A program made the position numbers and the translations under genes. Below, piece after piece: positions 17,301 to 25,444 of a stretch of DNA of 64,000 nucleotides (positions are counted from its first letter, which is position 1; each line of letters starts with the position of its first letter). The DNA is from JANSYP01 sp038751255 (GTDB taxonomy: Bacteria; Pseudomonadota; Alphaproteobacteria; Rhodobacterales; Rhodobacteraceae), in NCBI GenBank assembly GCA_038751255.1, contig JBCDGN010000001.1, positions 1-64,000 of the forward strand. The letters are read 5' to 3'. The notes under the pieces are model-generated. The model worked only from the letters and a program-made list of their open reading frames with translations, was not told the origin of the DNA and made no database searches.

Positions 17301-17893
17301 AAAGCCTGTCTCTCCATCAGTCGGCGTGTGATGAGCTTTTGGATGGCAAGCGCGAAAGCAGGCGACTGGAAATAAAGCTTCATAAAGGCGTCATCATCCA
17401 TCCGCCGAACCACAACCGGACCTTTGCTGCGCGCCGAAGCAGAGCGTGTCTCGTGATCGGTGAAAAACGCCATTTCGCCCAGGACATCGCCCGCGCTGAG
17501 GGTGATGCCAAGCTCTTCCAACGCAATTTCGCCCTCTTCAATGTAATAGACATAGTCCGGGGCATCGCCTTTGCGGAAGAGATAGGTGCCGTCCGTGATC
17601 GCCTTTTTTTTCCCCGCAAATTTGAACATTTTGAAATCGGCCGTGTGCGAGTGTCGCGCCTCTACCGCGGCCTTATTCAAGCGTAGCAATTCAATCAGCC
17701 GGTAGAGGTTAAAAGGCAAGAGAATGGAATGGACAAAAAGCGTCGGGTAGATCGAATGATAGAAGGAATAGGTCATGAATAGGACGCTGGAACACACCAT
17801 AAGCGACCGGAGCGGTAGCATGGTGCGCATGGCATAGGCCGCGATACTCGCGCAGCCCGCAAGATACCCCGCCGCCTCGATCAAAACGGTCAT
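17297..17893 (-). CDS. membrane protein with cyclic nucleotide-binding domain
   Basis: The 198-residue protein has three hydrophobic helices in residues 1-67 and a C-terminal cyclic nucleotide-binding domain with GTYLFRKGDAPDYVYYIEEGEI and the phosphate cassette region GDVLGEMAFFTDHETRSASARS. It has no DNA-binding helix, so it is not a Crp-type transcription factor. A role in sensing cAMP or cGMP at the membrane is possible, but the ligand is unknown. It lies between trmFO and gluQ, overlapping gluQ by four bases. Confidence 0.8.
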   Translation of the reverse strand: MTVLIEAAGYLAGCASIAAYAMRTMLPLRSLMVCSSVLFMTYSFYHSIYPTLFVHSILLPFNLYRLIELLRLNKAAVEARHSHTADFKMFKFAGKKKAITDGTYLFRKGDAPDYVYYIEEGEIALEELGITLSAGDVLGEMAFFTDHETRSASARSKGPVVVRRMDDDAFMKLYFQSPAFALAIQKLITRRLMERQAL

Positions 17894-17976
17894 ATACGCC
17901 CTCCCGCGTCAAGCATGGGCGAGCCGGACAGAGGGGGCAAGTATTTGTTTGCGCCCGCAGAGTTAGAAATTCGTCC

Positions 17977-19335
17977 CTATTCGGCAGCTGCGCTTGTTTG
18001 AGCGCTGAGCCAGGCCTGCCACTGTGCTTTGGCACGGTCGGTATAGGCCTTGTACCGGTCTTTGCGGCCCCGTCGCCCGCCACGCGCGTCGACTGGGGGG
18101 AAAAGTCCAAAATTCACATTCATCGGCTGAAAAGTCTTCGCCTCGGCATCCCCGGTGATATGCGCGACAAGCGCACCCGTGGCGGTTTCTCGTGGCGGGG
18201 GGGCAAGGGGCCTTCCGGTCAACTCAGATGCGAAAAGTCGGCCGGCGAGCAGCCCCATGGCCGCGCTTTCGACATAACCCTCAACGCCAGAGATCTGTCC
18301 GGCAAAGCGGATATGCGGATGGGTTTTCCAGCGCAGCACCCGGTCGAGCAGCGTCGGGCTGTTGAGAAACGTGTTCCGGTGGATCCCACCGAGCCGGGCA
18401 AACCTCGCGTCCTCAAGCCCAGGTATCATTTGAAAAACATTCGTTTGCGCGCCGTACTTCATCTTGGTCTGAAAACCCACGATGTTGAAAAGCGTGCCCA
18501 AAGCGTTGTCTCGGCGAAGCTGAACAACCGCGAAGGGTTTGGCCTCTGGCTGATGCGGATTGGTCAGCCCCACAGGTTTCATTGGGCCAAAGCGCAAAGT
18601 TTCTCGGCCGCGTTCGGCCATCACCTCAATCGGCAGGCAGCCGTCGAAATAGCCCGCGGTCTCACCATCTTTGAAAGCGGTTTTGTCTGCCGCGAGCAGC
18701 GCATCAATGAAGGCCTCGTATTGCTCTCGGTCAAGGGGGCAATTCAAGTAGGCTTTGCGCTCTGCTTCGGTTTCGCCCTTGTCGTAGCGGGACTGAAACC
18801 ATGCTTTGTCCATGTTCACGCTGTCGAAATAGACGATCGGCGCGATCGCATCGAAAAAGGCCAGCGCCTCTTCTCCGGTTTCTGCTCGTATCGCCTCGGC
18901 CAACGCGCCAGAAGTCAGGGGCCCCGTCGCGATGATCGTGGGTTGATCGGCAGGAGGGAGGCTGGTGATTTCGGCGTCTGACCGAGAAATCAAAGGGTGC
19001 GCCATCAGCCGCTCGGTCACAGCGCGGGCAAAGGGTTCGCGGTCGACAGCCAGCGCGCCACCTGCGGGCAGCGCATGGGCGTCTGCCATTTCCATGATCA
19101 GCCCACCGGCTTGGCGCATCTCCCAATGCAAAAGACCTACTGCATTTTGCTGGTCATCATCAGACCGGAAGGAGTTCGAACAAACCATCTCGGCCAAATC
19201 GCCGGTCTGATGGGCGAAGGTCCCTGTTTTTGGGCGCATCTCATAGATCACCACTGGCACTCCGGCCTGCGCGGCTTGCCATGCGGCTTCTGACCCGGCC
19301 ATGCCTCCGCCGATAATGTGGAGTTTGTGTGTCAT
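17977..19335 (-). CDS. trmFO: folate/FAD-dependent tRNA methyltransferase TrmFO
   Basis: TrmFO makes 5-methyluridine at position 54 of tRNA using methylenetetrahydrofolate and FADH2. The 452-residue protein begins with the FAD-binding HIIGGGMAGSEAAWQAA and VVIYEMRP, and carries EMVCSNSFRSDD with its conserved cysteine, then NVNFGLFPP near the C-terminus, all family hallmarks. TrmFO replaces TrmA in many Alphaproteobacteria and Firmicutes. It is the first gene of a minus-strand run with the next two. Confidence 0.96.
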   Translation of the reverse strand: MTHKLHIIGGGMAGSEAAWQAAQAGVPVVIYEMRPKTGTFAHQTGDLAEMVCSNSFRSDDDQQNAVGLLHWEMRQAGGLIMEMADAHALPAGGALAVDREPFARAVTERLMAHPLISRSDAEITSLPPADQPTIIATGPLTSGALAEAIRAETGEEALAFFDAIAPIVYFDSVNMDKAWFQSRYDKGETEAERKAYLNCPLDREQYEAFIDALLAADKTAFKDGETAGYFDGCLPIEVMAERGRETLRFGPMKPVGLTNPHQPEAKPFAVVQLRRDNALGTLFNIVGFQTKMKYGAQTNVFQMIPGLEDARFARLGGIHRNTFLNSPTLLDRVLRWKTHPHIRFAGQISGVEGYVESAAMGLLAGRLFASELTGRPLAPPPRETATGALVAHITGDAEAKTFQPMNVNFGLFPPVDARGGRRGRKDRYKAYTDRAKAQWQAWLSAQTSAAAE

Positions 19336-19431
19336 GTTGCGCGAAATAGGCCCTGGTCCGATCCAAGGAAAGCCCCCAATTGCCCCTTGACCTGACCGAT
19401 TTGCGACAAAGTTTCTGGCGAAAGGAAACAG

Positions 19432-20139
19432 GTGACCATGTCCCAGTCAGAACCTTTCCCAAAACCACACACCGCCCGCGTTTGGCTTGGAGGGGCTGGC
19501 GTTGCGTTGCTTCTGTTTCTATCGGCAGGGTTCATCTTGCATGCGGTCGGCCTGGGTGTTGAGGGGTTCCTGCGCGATCTCTCGGGCGAAAACCGGCTCT
19601 ACTGGCCCGAGGACCCCTACGCCACCGCGGCGGTCTTCTTTCACATGATCACAGGTGGGTTGATCACGGGGCTCGCCCCCTTGCAGCTACTGGGCATCGT
19701 CCGGCGACGATGGCCCGCGATACACCGGTGGTCTGGGCGAGTGCTCGTCTGCTTGGCTGCGCTTACAGGGGTCTCGGGACTGACCTATATCGCGCTTCGG
19801 GGCACTATTGGCGGGCTTGATATGAGCCTGTCTTTCTCCCTCAATGGCGTTTTGATGATCCTCTGTGCGGTTCAGACCATCCGCTTCGCGCGGCGGCGTC
19901 GGTTTGATCGCCACCGCCGCTGGGCTTTGCGGCTCGCGGTGCTCTGCATCGGATCTTGGCTCTACCGGTTGCACTATGGGCTTTGGGTGCTCAGCGTGGG
20001 ATCAGTGGGTATGAAAGACGATTTCACCGGCGCGTTCGATCTGGTGAACATCTGGGCCTTCTATCTGCCGTATCTCGTGGCGTTGGAGATTTGGTTTCGT
20101 TGGGAGGCGCGTCGACAGCCCGCAGCAGTCACGCCTTAA
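19432..20139 (+). CDS. DUF2306 family membrane protein
   Basis: The 235-residue protein has about six hydrophobic helices and the DUF2306 pattern: FFHMITGGLITGLAPLQLLG, HRWSGRVLV and RRFDRHRRWALRLA. Histidines in these helices suggest heme or metal binding, though the family has no established function. GTG 19432 has AAAGGA at six bases; ATG 19438 is the alternative. The stop overlaps the xerD stop on the opposite strand. Confidence 0.75.
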   Translation: MTMSQSEPFPKPHTARVWLGGAGVALLLFLSAGFILHAVGLGVEGFLRDLSGENRLYWPEDPYATAAVFFHMITGGLITGLAPLQLLGIVRRRWPAIHRWSGRVLVCLAALTGVSGLTYIALRGTIGGLDMSLSFSLNGVLMILCAVQTIRFARRRRFDRHRRWALRLAVLCIGSWLYRLHYGLWVLSVGSVGMKDDFTGAFDLVNIWAFYLPYLVALEIWFRWEARRQPAAVTP

Positions 20140-21044
20140 CTGTCCGCAAGTGGGTGTTTGGTCAGGACCAGCTCTTTGAGCCGGGTCTCCAACACATGTG
20201 TGTAGATTTCTGTGGTCGACAGATCCGCGTGGCCGAGCAGCATTTGGATCACACGAAGGTCCGCGCCGTTGTCTAAGAGATGGGTGGCAAAGGCGTGGCG
20301 CAGAACATGCGGCGTCACCAAACTTGGATCGAGCCCTGCCTTCAGCGCCAATTGTTTGAGAAGCTGAAAGAAATTCTGGCGGGTCATATGTCCTGCCTTG
20401 CCACGCCCAGGGAACAGAAAGGGCGATTGCGCAGTGGGTTTTTCCGCCGAATCGCGTGTTCTGAGCCAAACCGCAAGCGCGTCGCGGGCTGGCGCGGACA
20501 GCGGCACCATCCGTTCCTTGCCGCCCTTGCCCCGCACCATCAGCATCGCCGGATCCCCGCGTGCGGCTGCGACCGGCAAGCTCATAAGCTCGGTCACACG
20601 CATGCCAGTTGCGTAAAGAAGCTCCATTTGGCAGGCGGTGCGGTCTCGTTCCAGAGGCGTTCGGCCAAAGTTGCGCGCGGCTTCTAGCAGTGCCTCCACC
20701 TGGTCTGTGGTCAAGGTCTTTGGCAGGGTCTTCCGGCGACCGGGGCCCTTGATTTGAATCGCGGGGTTGTCGCTGCGCAAACCCTCTTCATAGGCAAAGC
20801 GGTAGAACTGTCGGATCGCCGCCAAACGCCGCGCCCGGGTCGCCGACGAAAGCCCAAGCGTGTCGCAATGGATCAAGTAGCTCTCAATCATCTCGCGATC
20901 CGCGGTCAAAAGCGTTTCTTGCGCCGCCCCCAGCCAGGCGAGAAAGTCGTTGAGGTCGCGTGCATAGGCGAGCTGGGTGTTCTGCGCAGCGTCAAGCTCT
21001 GCCGCGTGAGCCTCGATAAAGCGAGAGATCAGCAGCACCGTCAT
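20136..21044 (-). CDS. xerD: site-specific tyrosine recombinase XerD
   Basis: XerD acts with XerC at dif to resolve chromosome dimers at the septum. The 302-residue protein has the core-binding N-terminal domain and a catalytic domain with Arg149 (ATGMRVTEL), Lys173 (RGKGGKE), His246 and Arg249 (TPHVLRHAF), His272 and the nucleophile Tyr281 (EIYTHV). The length and TGMRVTELMSL fit XerD rather than phage integrases. It overlaps the upstream exported-protein gene by four bases. Confidence 0.92.
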   Translation of the reverse strand: MTVLLISRFIEAHAAELDAAQNTQLAYARDLNDFLAWLGAAQETLLTADREMIESYLIHCDTLGLSSATRARRLAAIRQFYRFAYEEGLRSDNPAIQIKGPGRRKTLPKTLTTDQVEALLEAARNFGRTPLERDRTACQMELLYATGMRVTELMSLPVAAARGDPAMLMVRGKGGKERMVPLSAPARDALAVWLRTRDSAEKPTAQSPFLFPGRGKAGHMTRQNFFQLLKQLALKAGLDPSLVTPHVLRHAFATHLLDNGADLRVIQMLLGHADLSTTEIYTHVLETRLKELVLTKHPLADS

Positions 21045-22594
21045 CGCGCCGGATCCAACAATAAGTATTGCAATGCGATGTGAGGGGCGGTCTCGTCACG
21101 ATCGGTGGCGCGCAGGATGGCCAGTGCGCGTGCAACCTCGCGCGGATCGGCCTCTCCGCCCGGCGCAAGCAGGGCGAGCGCCTCAAGCAGCGCCTCGCCC
21201 GTGCGTCCTTGGTCGAGCAAACTGGCATCTGCTGGATGTGGCTGTCCTTCGCTCAAGGCCGCTCGAATTGCGGCAGAGCGTGGATCGCTTGCCGCCGCCA
21301 AGGCGGCTTGGTCGGCAGCAATTGCCGCGGCAAAAGCCAGTTCCGGTGAGAGCTCCGGCGGCAGCGAGGACGGGCGCAGTGCGCTCGGACCGTTAGACAA
21401 AAACCGTAACCTCAAAGCGATCTCCGCGGCCTCACCGGTTAGTGTGATCCGCTCCAACCTCGGAGAGATAAGCCCCGCAAAAACAGGCTCGAGCCCAGCT
21501 TCGGCCATCGCAGATCGGGCCGGTTCAAGCGCTGCGACCACAGCCCGGTGGCTGCCTGAATTCAGCGCCACATCCAGCGCCTGCATCGCCGCGACTCGGT
21601 CCCAGACACCCCCGGATGCAGAGGGTTGGCGCGCCGCATAAATTCCCAAAAGCTGATTGCCGCTGACCGCACCTGCGCGCGCCAAACGTTCTGCGGCTTC
21701 GATCCGTGATTTCCAGCCGATCACGTGGCGCAAATCTGCATGGGCAAAAGCCAGCGGCAAGCCGCGCGTCGGGATCGGTTCGCCCAACGCTTCATGGACG
21801 CGAAACAGAAGCGGCGTGACAGGATCCGGCCAGGGCATCTGTGCCGCGCCTTCGAACAACTCCGGGTCGAGAAAGCGCGCCATGCGATCTGCGTCGCTTA
21901 TGCTGAGGGTCCCAAGCGCGGCGGAGGCCTCTAGGGTCACGACTGCGGTCTCCCAGCGACCGGCCCGAGCGAGGCAAAAGACCCGCGCGGCAGCGGTGGG
22001 CGCAAGTGATGGTGTTGCCGCCATGGTGGCGCAGGCGCGTTTTTCAAACCCGGTCAGCAAAGAGATATCGAACCAGCGCCGGAAAAGCTCAGGACGTTCG
22101 GGACCGGCGCGTTCAAGCAGCGCCAAGGCAGGCTCCAAGGCGCCTTGCAAGATCAACGCATCGACCCGCGCCCGAAGAAAATCACTTTCGCCCCGCGGCG
22201 CAGCCTTGGGTGGGGCGCCTTCACTTAGCAGAAGCGCCGTGAAAAGATCCTGTGCGGCAGGCAACGACTGTCGCGGCATTCCGCGCATAAGCTCAGCAAT
22301 GCGCGCGGCGTCACTTGCGGCCCAAAGATCGCTTTGCCCCTCACGACGTAACCCAGTGGCGTCGGGGTCCACATCGGCAAGAGGGGTCACACCTATGGGC
22401 GTTGGAGGGGGCAGGGGTTGTGGCGCGTCCTTGTCGAATGGGTCCGACAGCACCGCTGGGCGATCTATGACCTCTGACAACCAGGGGATCGCGGACAGCG
22501 GCACGTCTTGCGGCTCGGATGCTGCGGTGCCCGCGTCCATCGCACCCAAAGCGATACCAAGCACCAGAAGCGAGATGGTGCTAGTTTTGGCCAT
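21041..22594 (-). CDS. large exported helical protein of unknown function
   Basis: The 517-residue product has an N-terminal signal peptide (ISLLVLGIALGAMDAGTAA), then a proline-rich linker (PLPPPTPIG) and some 400 residues rich in Ala, Leu and Arg. The repeated helical pairs, such as RVDALILQGALEPALALLERAG and FCLARAGRWETAVVTLEASAALG, look like a TPR-type solenoid. I recall homologues in Rhodobacterales carrying the misleading name antifreeze glycopeptide protein, probably for alanine content. It sits between a 45-residue membrane protein, with which its start overlaps, and xerD. A TTG at 22603 is the alternative start. Confidence 0.65.
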   Translation of the reverse strand: MAKTSTISLLVLGIALGAMDAGTAASEPQDVPLSAIPWLSEVIDRPAVLSDPFDKDAPQPLPPPTPIGVTPLADVDPDATGLRREGQSDLWAASDAARIAELMRGMPRQSLPAAQDLFTALLLSEGAPPKAAPRGESDFLRARVDALILQGALEPALALLERAGPERPELFRRWFDISLLTGFEKRACATMAATPSLAPTAAARVFCLARAGRWETAVVTLEASAALGTLSISDADRMARFLDPELFEGAAQMPWPDPVTPLLFRVHEALGEPIPTRGLPLAFAHADLRHVIGWKSRIEAAERLARAGAVSGNQLLGIYAARQPSASGGVWDRVAAMQALDVALNSGSHRAVVAALEPARSAMAEAGLEPVFAGLISPRLERITLTGEAAEIALRLRFLSNGPSALRPSSLPPELSPELAFAAAIAADQAALAAASDPRSAAIRAALSEGQPHPADASLLDQGRTGEALLEALALLAPGGEADPREVARALAILRATDRDETAPHIALQYLLLDPAR

Positions 22595-22718
22595 TAAGCT
22601 CAACAGGAATTCTGATTTCAGAGCGATCGGGGGAAAGATCGCCTAAATATGCGAAGGCCGCCAGACCGATGAGACCGATAATTGCCAAATACAAGATTAT
22701 ACGGAAAAGACGCCCCAT
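22581..22718 (-). CDS. 45-residue single-pass membrane protein
   Basis: This short frame begins at ATG 22718 with AGGG about five bases upstream. The peptide starts MGRLFRIILYLAIIGLIGLA, a basic start followed by a membrane helix, and ends with a polar tail (GDLSPDRSEIRIPVELNGQN). The tail would face the periplasm. Its 3' end overlaps the start of the large exported protein by 14 bases, so the two are probably co-translated and may act together. Function unknown. Confidence 0.7.
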   Translation of the reverse strand: MGRLFRIILYLAIIGLIGLAAFAYLGDLSPDRSEIRIPVELNGQN

Positions 22719-22837
22719 TGTGACCCTACCCGGTTGACTTTCCTGCCTTCGACGATTCATAGCCCGTTTCTGGGCGAGAGCCCATAGAGCGCCAGTAATT
22801 CGTGTTCGTTTCGTGCCATCGCAAGATTCTGGAGCTG

Positions 22838-23416
22838 ATGTTGCCCTTCGAGCTGAACAAAACGGTTGTGATGATTGGGATGATGGGCGCCGGTAAAACG
22901 GCGGTCGGTGGCGCCGTGGCCCGTAAACTCGATGTACGTTTCACAGATCTTGATCATGAAATCGAAGAGGCTTCAAACCTGACCATCGCAGAACTCTTTG
23001 AGAAATATGGTGAAAACTACTTTCGTGAAAAAGAGACACAAGTTCTGACGCGGCTATTGGAAGACCCGCCCCATATCCTGTCGACAGGGGGAGGCGCTTA
23101 TCTTTTTGCCCGCAATCGCCGGGTTATCGCCCGGTATGGTGTGGCGCTTTGGCTTCAGGCGGATGTGGAGTTGCTCTGGTCACGGGTGCGCAACAAGTCG
23201 ACCCGGCCCCTTCTCAAAACCGAAAATCCCCTTGAGACGCTGAAAGCCTTGAATGAGGAACGTCAGCCAATCTATGCGATGGCGCCCCTGCAGGTCCGCT
23301 CGCTTCCGGCCTACACGATTGATGATATGGCGCGGCAAGTGATCACCACGCTTGCCCGTCACACTGATATTCTCCCACTGACCCCCACACGGAAGGTCAA
23401 CGACCATGCCAAGTGA
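22838..23416 (+). CDS. aroK: shikimate kinase
   Basis: Shikimate kinase phosphorylates shikimate in aromatic amino acid synthesis. The 192-residue protein has the P-loop GMMGAGKT at 14-21, FTDLDHEIEE and the lid/STGGGAYL segment typical of the family. The ATG at 22838 follows GGAG and fits the family N-terminus; a GTG at 22802 would add twelve residues. The frame ends 11 bases into aroB, its usual partner, and is divergent from the minus-strand operon ending in xerD. Confidence 0.93.
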   Translation: MLPFELNKTVVMIGMMGAGKTAVGGAVARKLDVRFTDLDHEIEEASNLTIAELFEKYGENYFREKETQVLTRLLEDPPHILSTGGGAYLFARNRRVIARYGVALWLQADVELLWSRVRNKSTRPLLKTENPLETLKALNEERQPIYAMAPLQVRSLPAYTIDDMARQVITTLARHTDILPLTPTRKVNDHAK

Positions 23417-24542
23417 TCAAACGGTTCGGGTCGCACTCGGCGAGCGCAGCTATGATGTGGTGGTTGGCCCGGGTTTGATCGCCGTTTCTGCACAGCTTAT
23501 CGCCCCTCTTTTGGCGCGCCCGCGCGTGGCCATCGTCACCGATGAAACTGTCGCGGATCTGCATTTGAGGGCTCTACAAGACGCGCTCACCGGGGCAGGG
23601 ATCGACAGCAGTGCACTTAGTTTGCCGTCCGGGGAGGCCACCAAAGACTGGGCTCATCTGACCCAAGTGGTGGAATGGTTCCTCGATCAACGCATTGAGC
23701 GACGGGATGTTGTCATTGCGCTTGGCGGGGGCGTCATCGGCGATCTGGTCGGCTTTGCGGCAGCGATTCTGCGTCGCGGCGTGCGCTTTGTACAGATCCC
23801 GACGACGCTTCTGGCCCAAGTCGACAGTTCGGTCGGCGGAAAAACCGGCATCAACACGCGCCATGGCAAGAACCTCGTTGGGGCCTTTCACCAACCGAGC
23901 CTAGTCTTGGCCGATACCGACCTGCTCAGCACGCTGTCACCCCGGGAGTACCTCGCAGGCTATGGCGAAGTGGTGAAATATGGGCTGCTTGGCGACGCTG
24001 ACTTCTTTGAGTGGCTTGAAGACCACGGCCCAGCGGCGGCGGCGGGCAATATGGACGCGCGGGTCAATGCAGTGCGCCGATCGGTGGAGATGAAGGCTGA
24101 AATCGTGGCACGGGATGAAACCGAACAGGGTGACCGCGCGCTTTTGAACCTCGGTCACACATTCTGCCACGCGCTTGAATCTGTCACAGGCTATTCTGAC
24201 CGGTTGCTTCATGGGGAAGGTGTCGCCATTGGGTGCAGTCTGGCCTTTGAGCTCTCGGCCCGGTTGGGGCTCTGCTCTCAAGAGGACCCAAGCCGGGTGC
24301 GCGCGCATCTCAAGGCGATGGGTATGAAGGCCGATCTCGCCGATATCCCTGGTGACCTGCCAGGGCCCGAGGCGTTGATCGATGTGATGGGCCAGGACAA
24401 GAAAGTCATCGATGGGCAGTTACGATTTATCTTGGCGCGCGGCATCGGCGCGTCCTTTGTAACCTCTGAGGTTCCCGCAGAGGTCGTGCGCACCCTTCTG
24501 ACCGACGCATTGAAGATGCGAGAGCCTTTGGTTCGCGCCTAG
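23406..24542 (+). CDS. aroB: 3-dehydroquinate synthase
   Basis: AroB converts DAHP to 3-dehydroquinate, using NAD+ and a divalent metal. The 378-residue protein carries VIALGGGVIGDLVGFAA, IPTTLLAQVDSSVGGKTGIN and the metal-ligand region LNLGHTFCHALES. It overlaps aroK by 11 bases, with AAGG before the ATG, so the two are translated together. Confidence 0.96.
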   Translation: MPSDQTVRVALGERSYDVVVGPGLIAVSAQLIAPLLARPRVAIVTDETVADLHLRALQDALTGAGIDSSALSLPSGEATKDWAHLTQVVEWFLDQRIERRDVVIALGGGVIGDLVGFAAAILRRGVRFVQIPTTLLAQVDSSVGGKTGINTRHGKNLVGAFHQPSLVLADTDLLSTLSPREYLAGYGEVVKYGLLGDADFFEWLEDHGPAAAAGNMDARVNAVRRSVEMKAEIVARDETEQGDRALLNLGHTFCHALESVTGYSDRLLHGEGVAIGCSLAFELSARLGLCSQEDPSRVRAHLKAMGMKADLADIPGDLPGPEALIDVMGQDKKVIDGQLRFILARGIGASFVTSEVPAEVVRTLLTDALKMREPLVRA

Positions 24543-24580
24543 CGCTTCCGCCTGTCACGGCGCGTTCTACCGCGTAACGA

Positions 24581-24607
24581 GATTGCCCAGATTGCCCAGA
24601 TTGCCCA
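24581..24607 (+). repeat. three tandem copies of a 9-bp unit
   Basis: The unit GATTGCCCA occurs three times without change at 24581-24589, 24590-24598 and 24599-24607. It lies in the 203-base gap between aroB and the Trypco2-like gene. The perfect tandem array could vary by slippage. No spacer structure is present. Confidence 0.85.
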
Positions 24608-24745
24608 ACTTCAGGGTGTTTCATAGCTCACGCGGCGCTTCGCGAGCACCCGAAAGAGGCTCTTCCGTCAGCAGGCAATCTTGGTACATGTCGCGGAACG
24701 CCCAAGGGCGAATTTCTATTCGCGAGAGGGTCGAAAGGGTAAGAG

Positions 24746-25042
24746 ATGAGCAAAAGCACTGGCCTGAAGGACTTGATCTATCAAGTGCGCCAGGACCTGA
24801 TGGATATTCAAAATACCGCTCGTGGCGGGGGCCGCCTCGTCGTCAAGGAACTGATGTTTGAGTTGCAAATGGTCGCCGTTGAAAAGGAAGACGGCAAAGG
24901 CGGGATTGACCTGAAACTCATCATGGTCGACGGAGACTTGGATCGGGAACAAACGCAGATCCATAAAGTGACCGTCAAAGTGGAAGTGGAAGAATTTCAG
25001 GGGTTTCCACAGACTGGAATCGATCCGACAGATGAGGCTTGA
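24746..25042 (+). CDS. Trypco2-domain-like small protein
   Basis: The 98-residue protein has a first helix GLKDLIYQVRQDLMDIQN, then four strands with ELMFELQMVAVEKED, GIDLKLIMVDGD and IHKVTVKVEVEE. This order of LxxLIxxxRxxL helix, a basic turn, and paired strands with a T/I-H-x-V motif fits the Trypsin-co-occurring domain 2 (Trypco2), a small adaptor found beside peptidases and NTPases of bacterial conflict systems. No such effector lies next to it here. A purine-rich AAAGGG-TAAGAG sits before the ATG. Family assignment is by pattern only. Confidence 0.65.
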   Translation: MSKSTGLKDLIYQVRQDLMDIQNTARGGGRLVVKELMFELQMVAVEKEDGKGGIDLKLIMVDGDLDREQTQIHKVTVKVEVEEFQGFPQTGIDPTDEA

Positions 25043-25047
25043 GAAAC

Positions 25048-25197
25048 ATGTGTTATCCTTTCTCGCTCAATCACCATGTTGCGGCGGTCCAGGCTATACG
25101 CGCCCTTGGACCGCCGCATGAGTTATCGCTAGGAACTTTGGCAGAACGCGTATGTCAGTGTGGACAGGTGTTTTCGCCGCATCCAAACACCCGTTGA
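25048..25197 (+). CDS. possible 49-residue protein downstream of the Trypco2-like gene
   Basis: A 49-codon frame opens at ATG 25048, five bases after the stop of the preceding gene, with GAGG ten bases upstream. The peptide contains AVQAIRALGPPHELSLGTLAE followed by a Cys-x-Cys and a late His (CQCGQVFSPH), which could bind metal. A perfect 12-pair inverted repeat (25080-25118) runs through the frame and may be the real selected feature instead. Low confidence. Confidence 0.28.
   Translation: MCYPFSLNHHVAAVQAIRALGPPHELSLGTLAERVCQCGQVFSPHPNTR
25080..25118 (+). repeat. perfect 12-bp inverted repeat (hairpin)
   Basis: TGCGGCGGTCCA at 25080-25091 is exactly complementary to TGGACCGCCGCA at 25107-25118, with a 15-base loop. 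The stem is strong, 38 bases past the stop of the Trypco2-like gene. No T run follows on the plus strand (TGAGTTATCG), so it is not a standard intrinsic terminator. It may stabilise the mRNA end or be a protein-binding site. Confidence 0.7.
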
Positions 25198-25410
25198 GTG
25201 GCGCTTTAAGCGTGCTTTTGATCCAAGCAGTCCGTCTCAACACAGTTGCCATGAGCGCCTCCATCGCCGGTCAAGGCTGACCGACGCTTCAGGATGTTTC
25301 TGGATAACGAACGAGCCGCAAAGCGGCGTGGCGGCGGGTTAGCCTAGCAAACAGTTTGTGGAAACCTACGTGCCTGCCACTGGGTATATGCAACAATGCC
25401 GGTACCGAAC

Positions 25411-25440
25411 GCGCCGCCATAGAACCAGGCGGCGCATTTC
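25411..25440. terminator. GC-rich hairpin between convergent genes
   Basis: GCGCCGCC (25411-25418) pairs with GGCGGCGC (25428-25435), loop of nine bases, followed by ATTTCTGTTTT on the plus strand. It lies just before the stop of the minus-strand gene at 25445, so it may end transcription from both sides. The T run is interrupted. The rest of 25198-25410 shows no gene I can support. Confidence 0.5.
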
Positions 25441-25444
25441 TGTT

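Noticed and set aside
20136..21044. Phage integrase next to an element
   Set aside because: Length and motifs fit housekeeping XerD, it is in an operon with core genes, and no attachment repeats are seen.
21657..22646. 329-codon plus-strand frame opposite the large exported protein gene
   Set aside because: The minus-strand frame has a signal peptide and operon overlaps on both sides; the plus frame is a Ser/Arg/Ala-rich shadow.
24581..24607. Triplet repeat as a CRISPR remnant
   Set aside because: Units are 9 bp with no spacers and no cas genes nearby.
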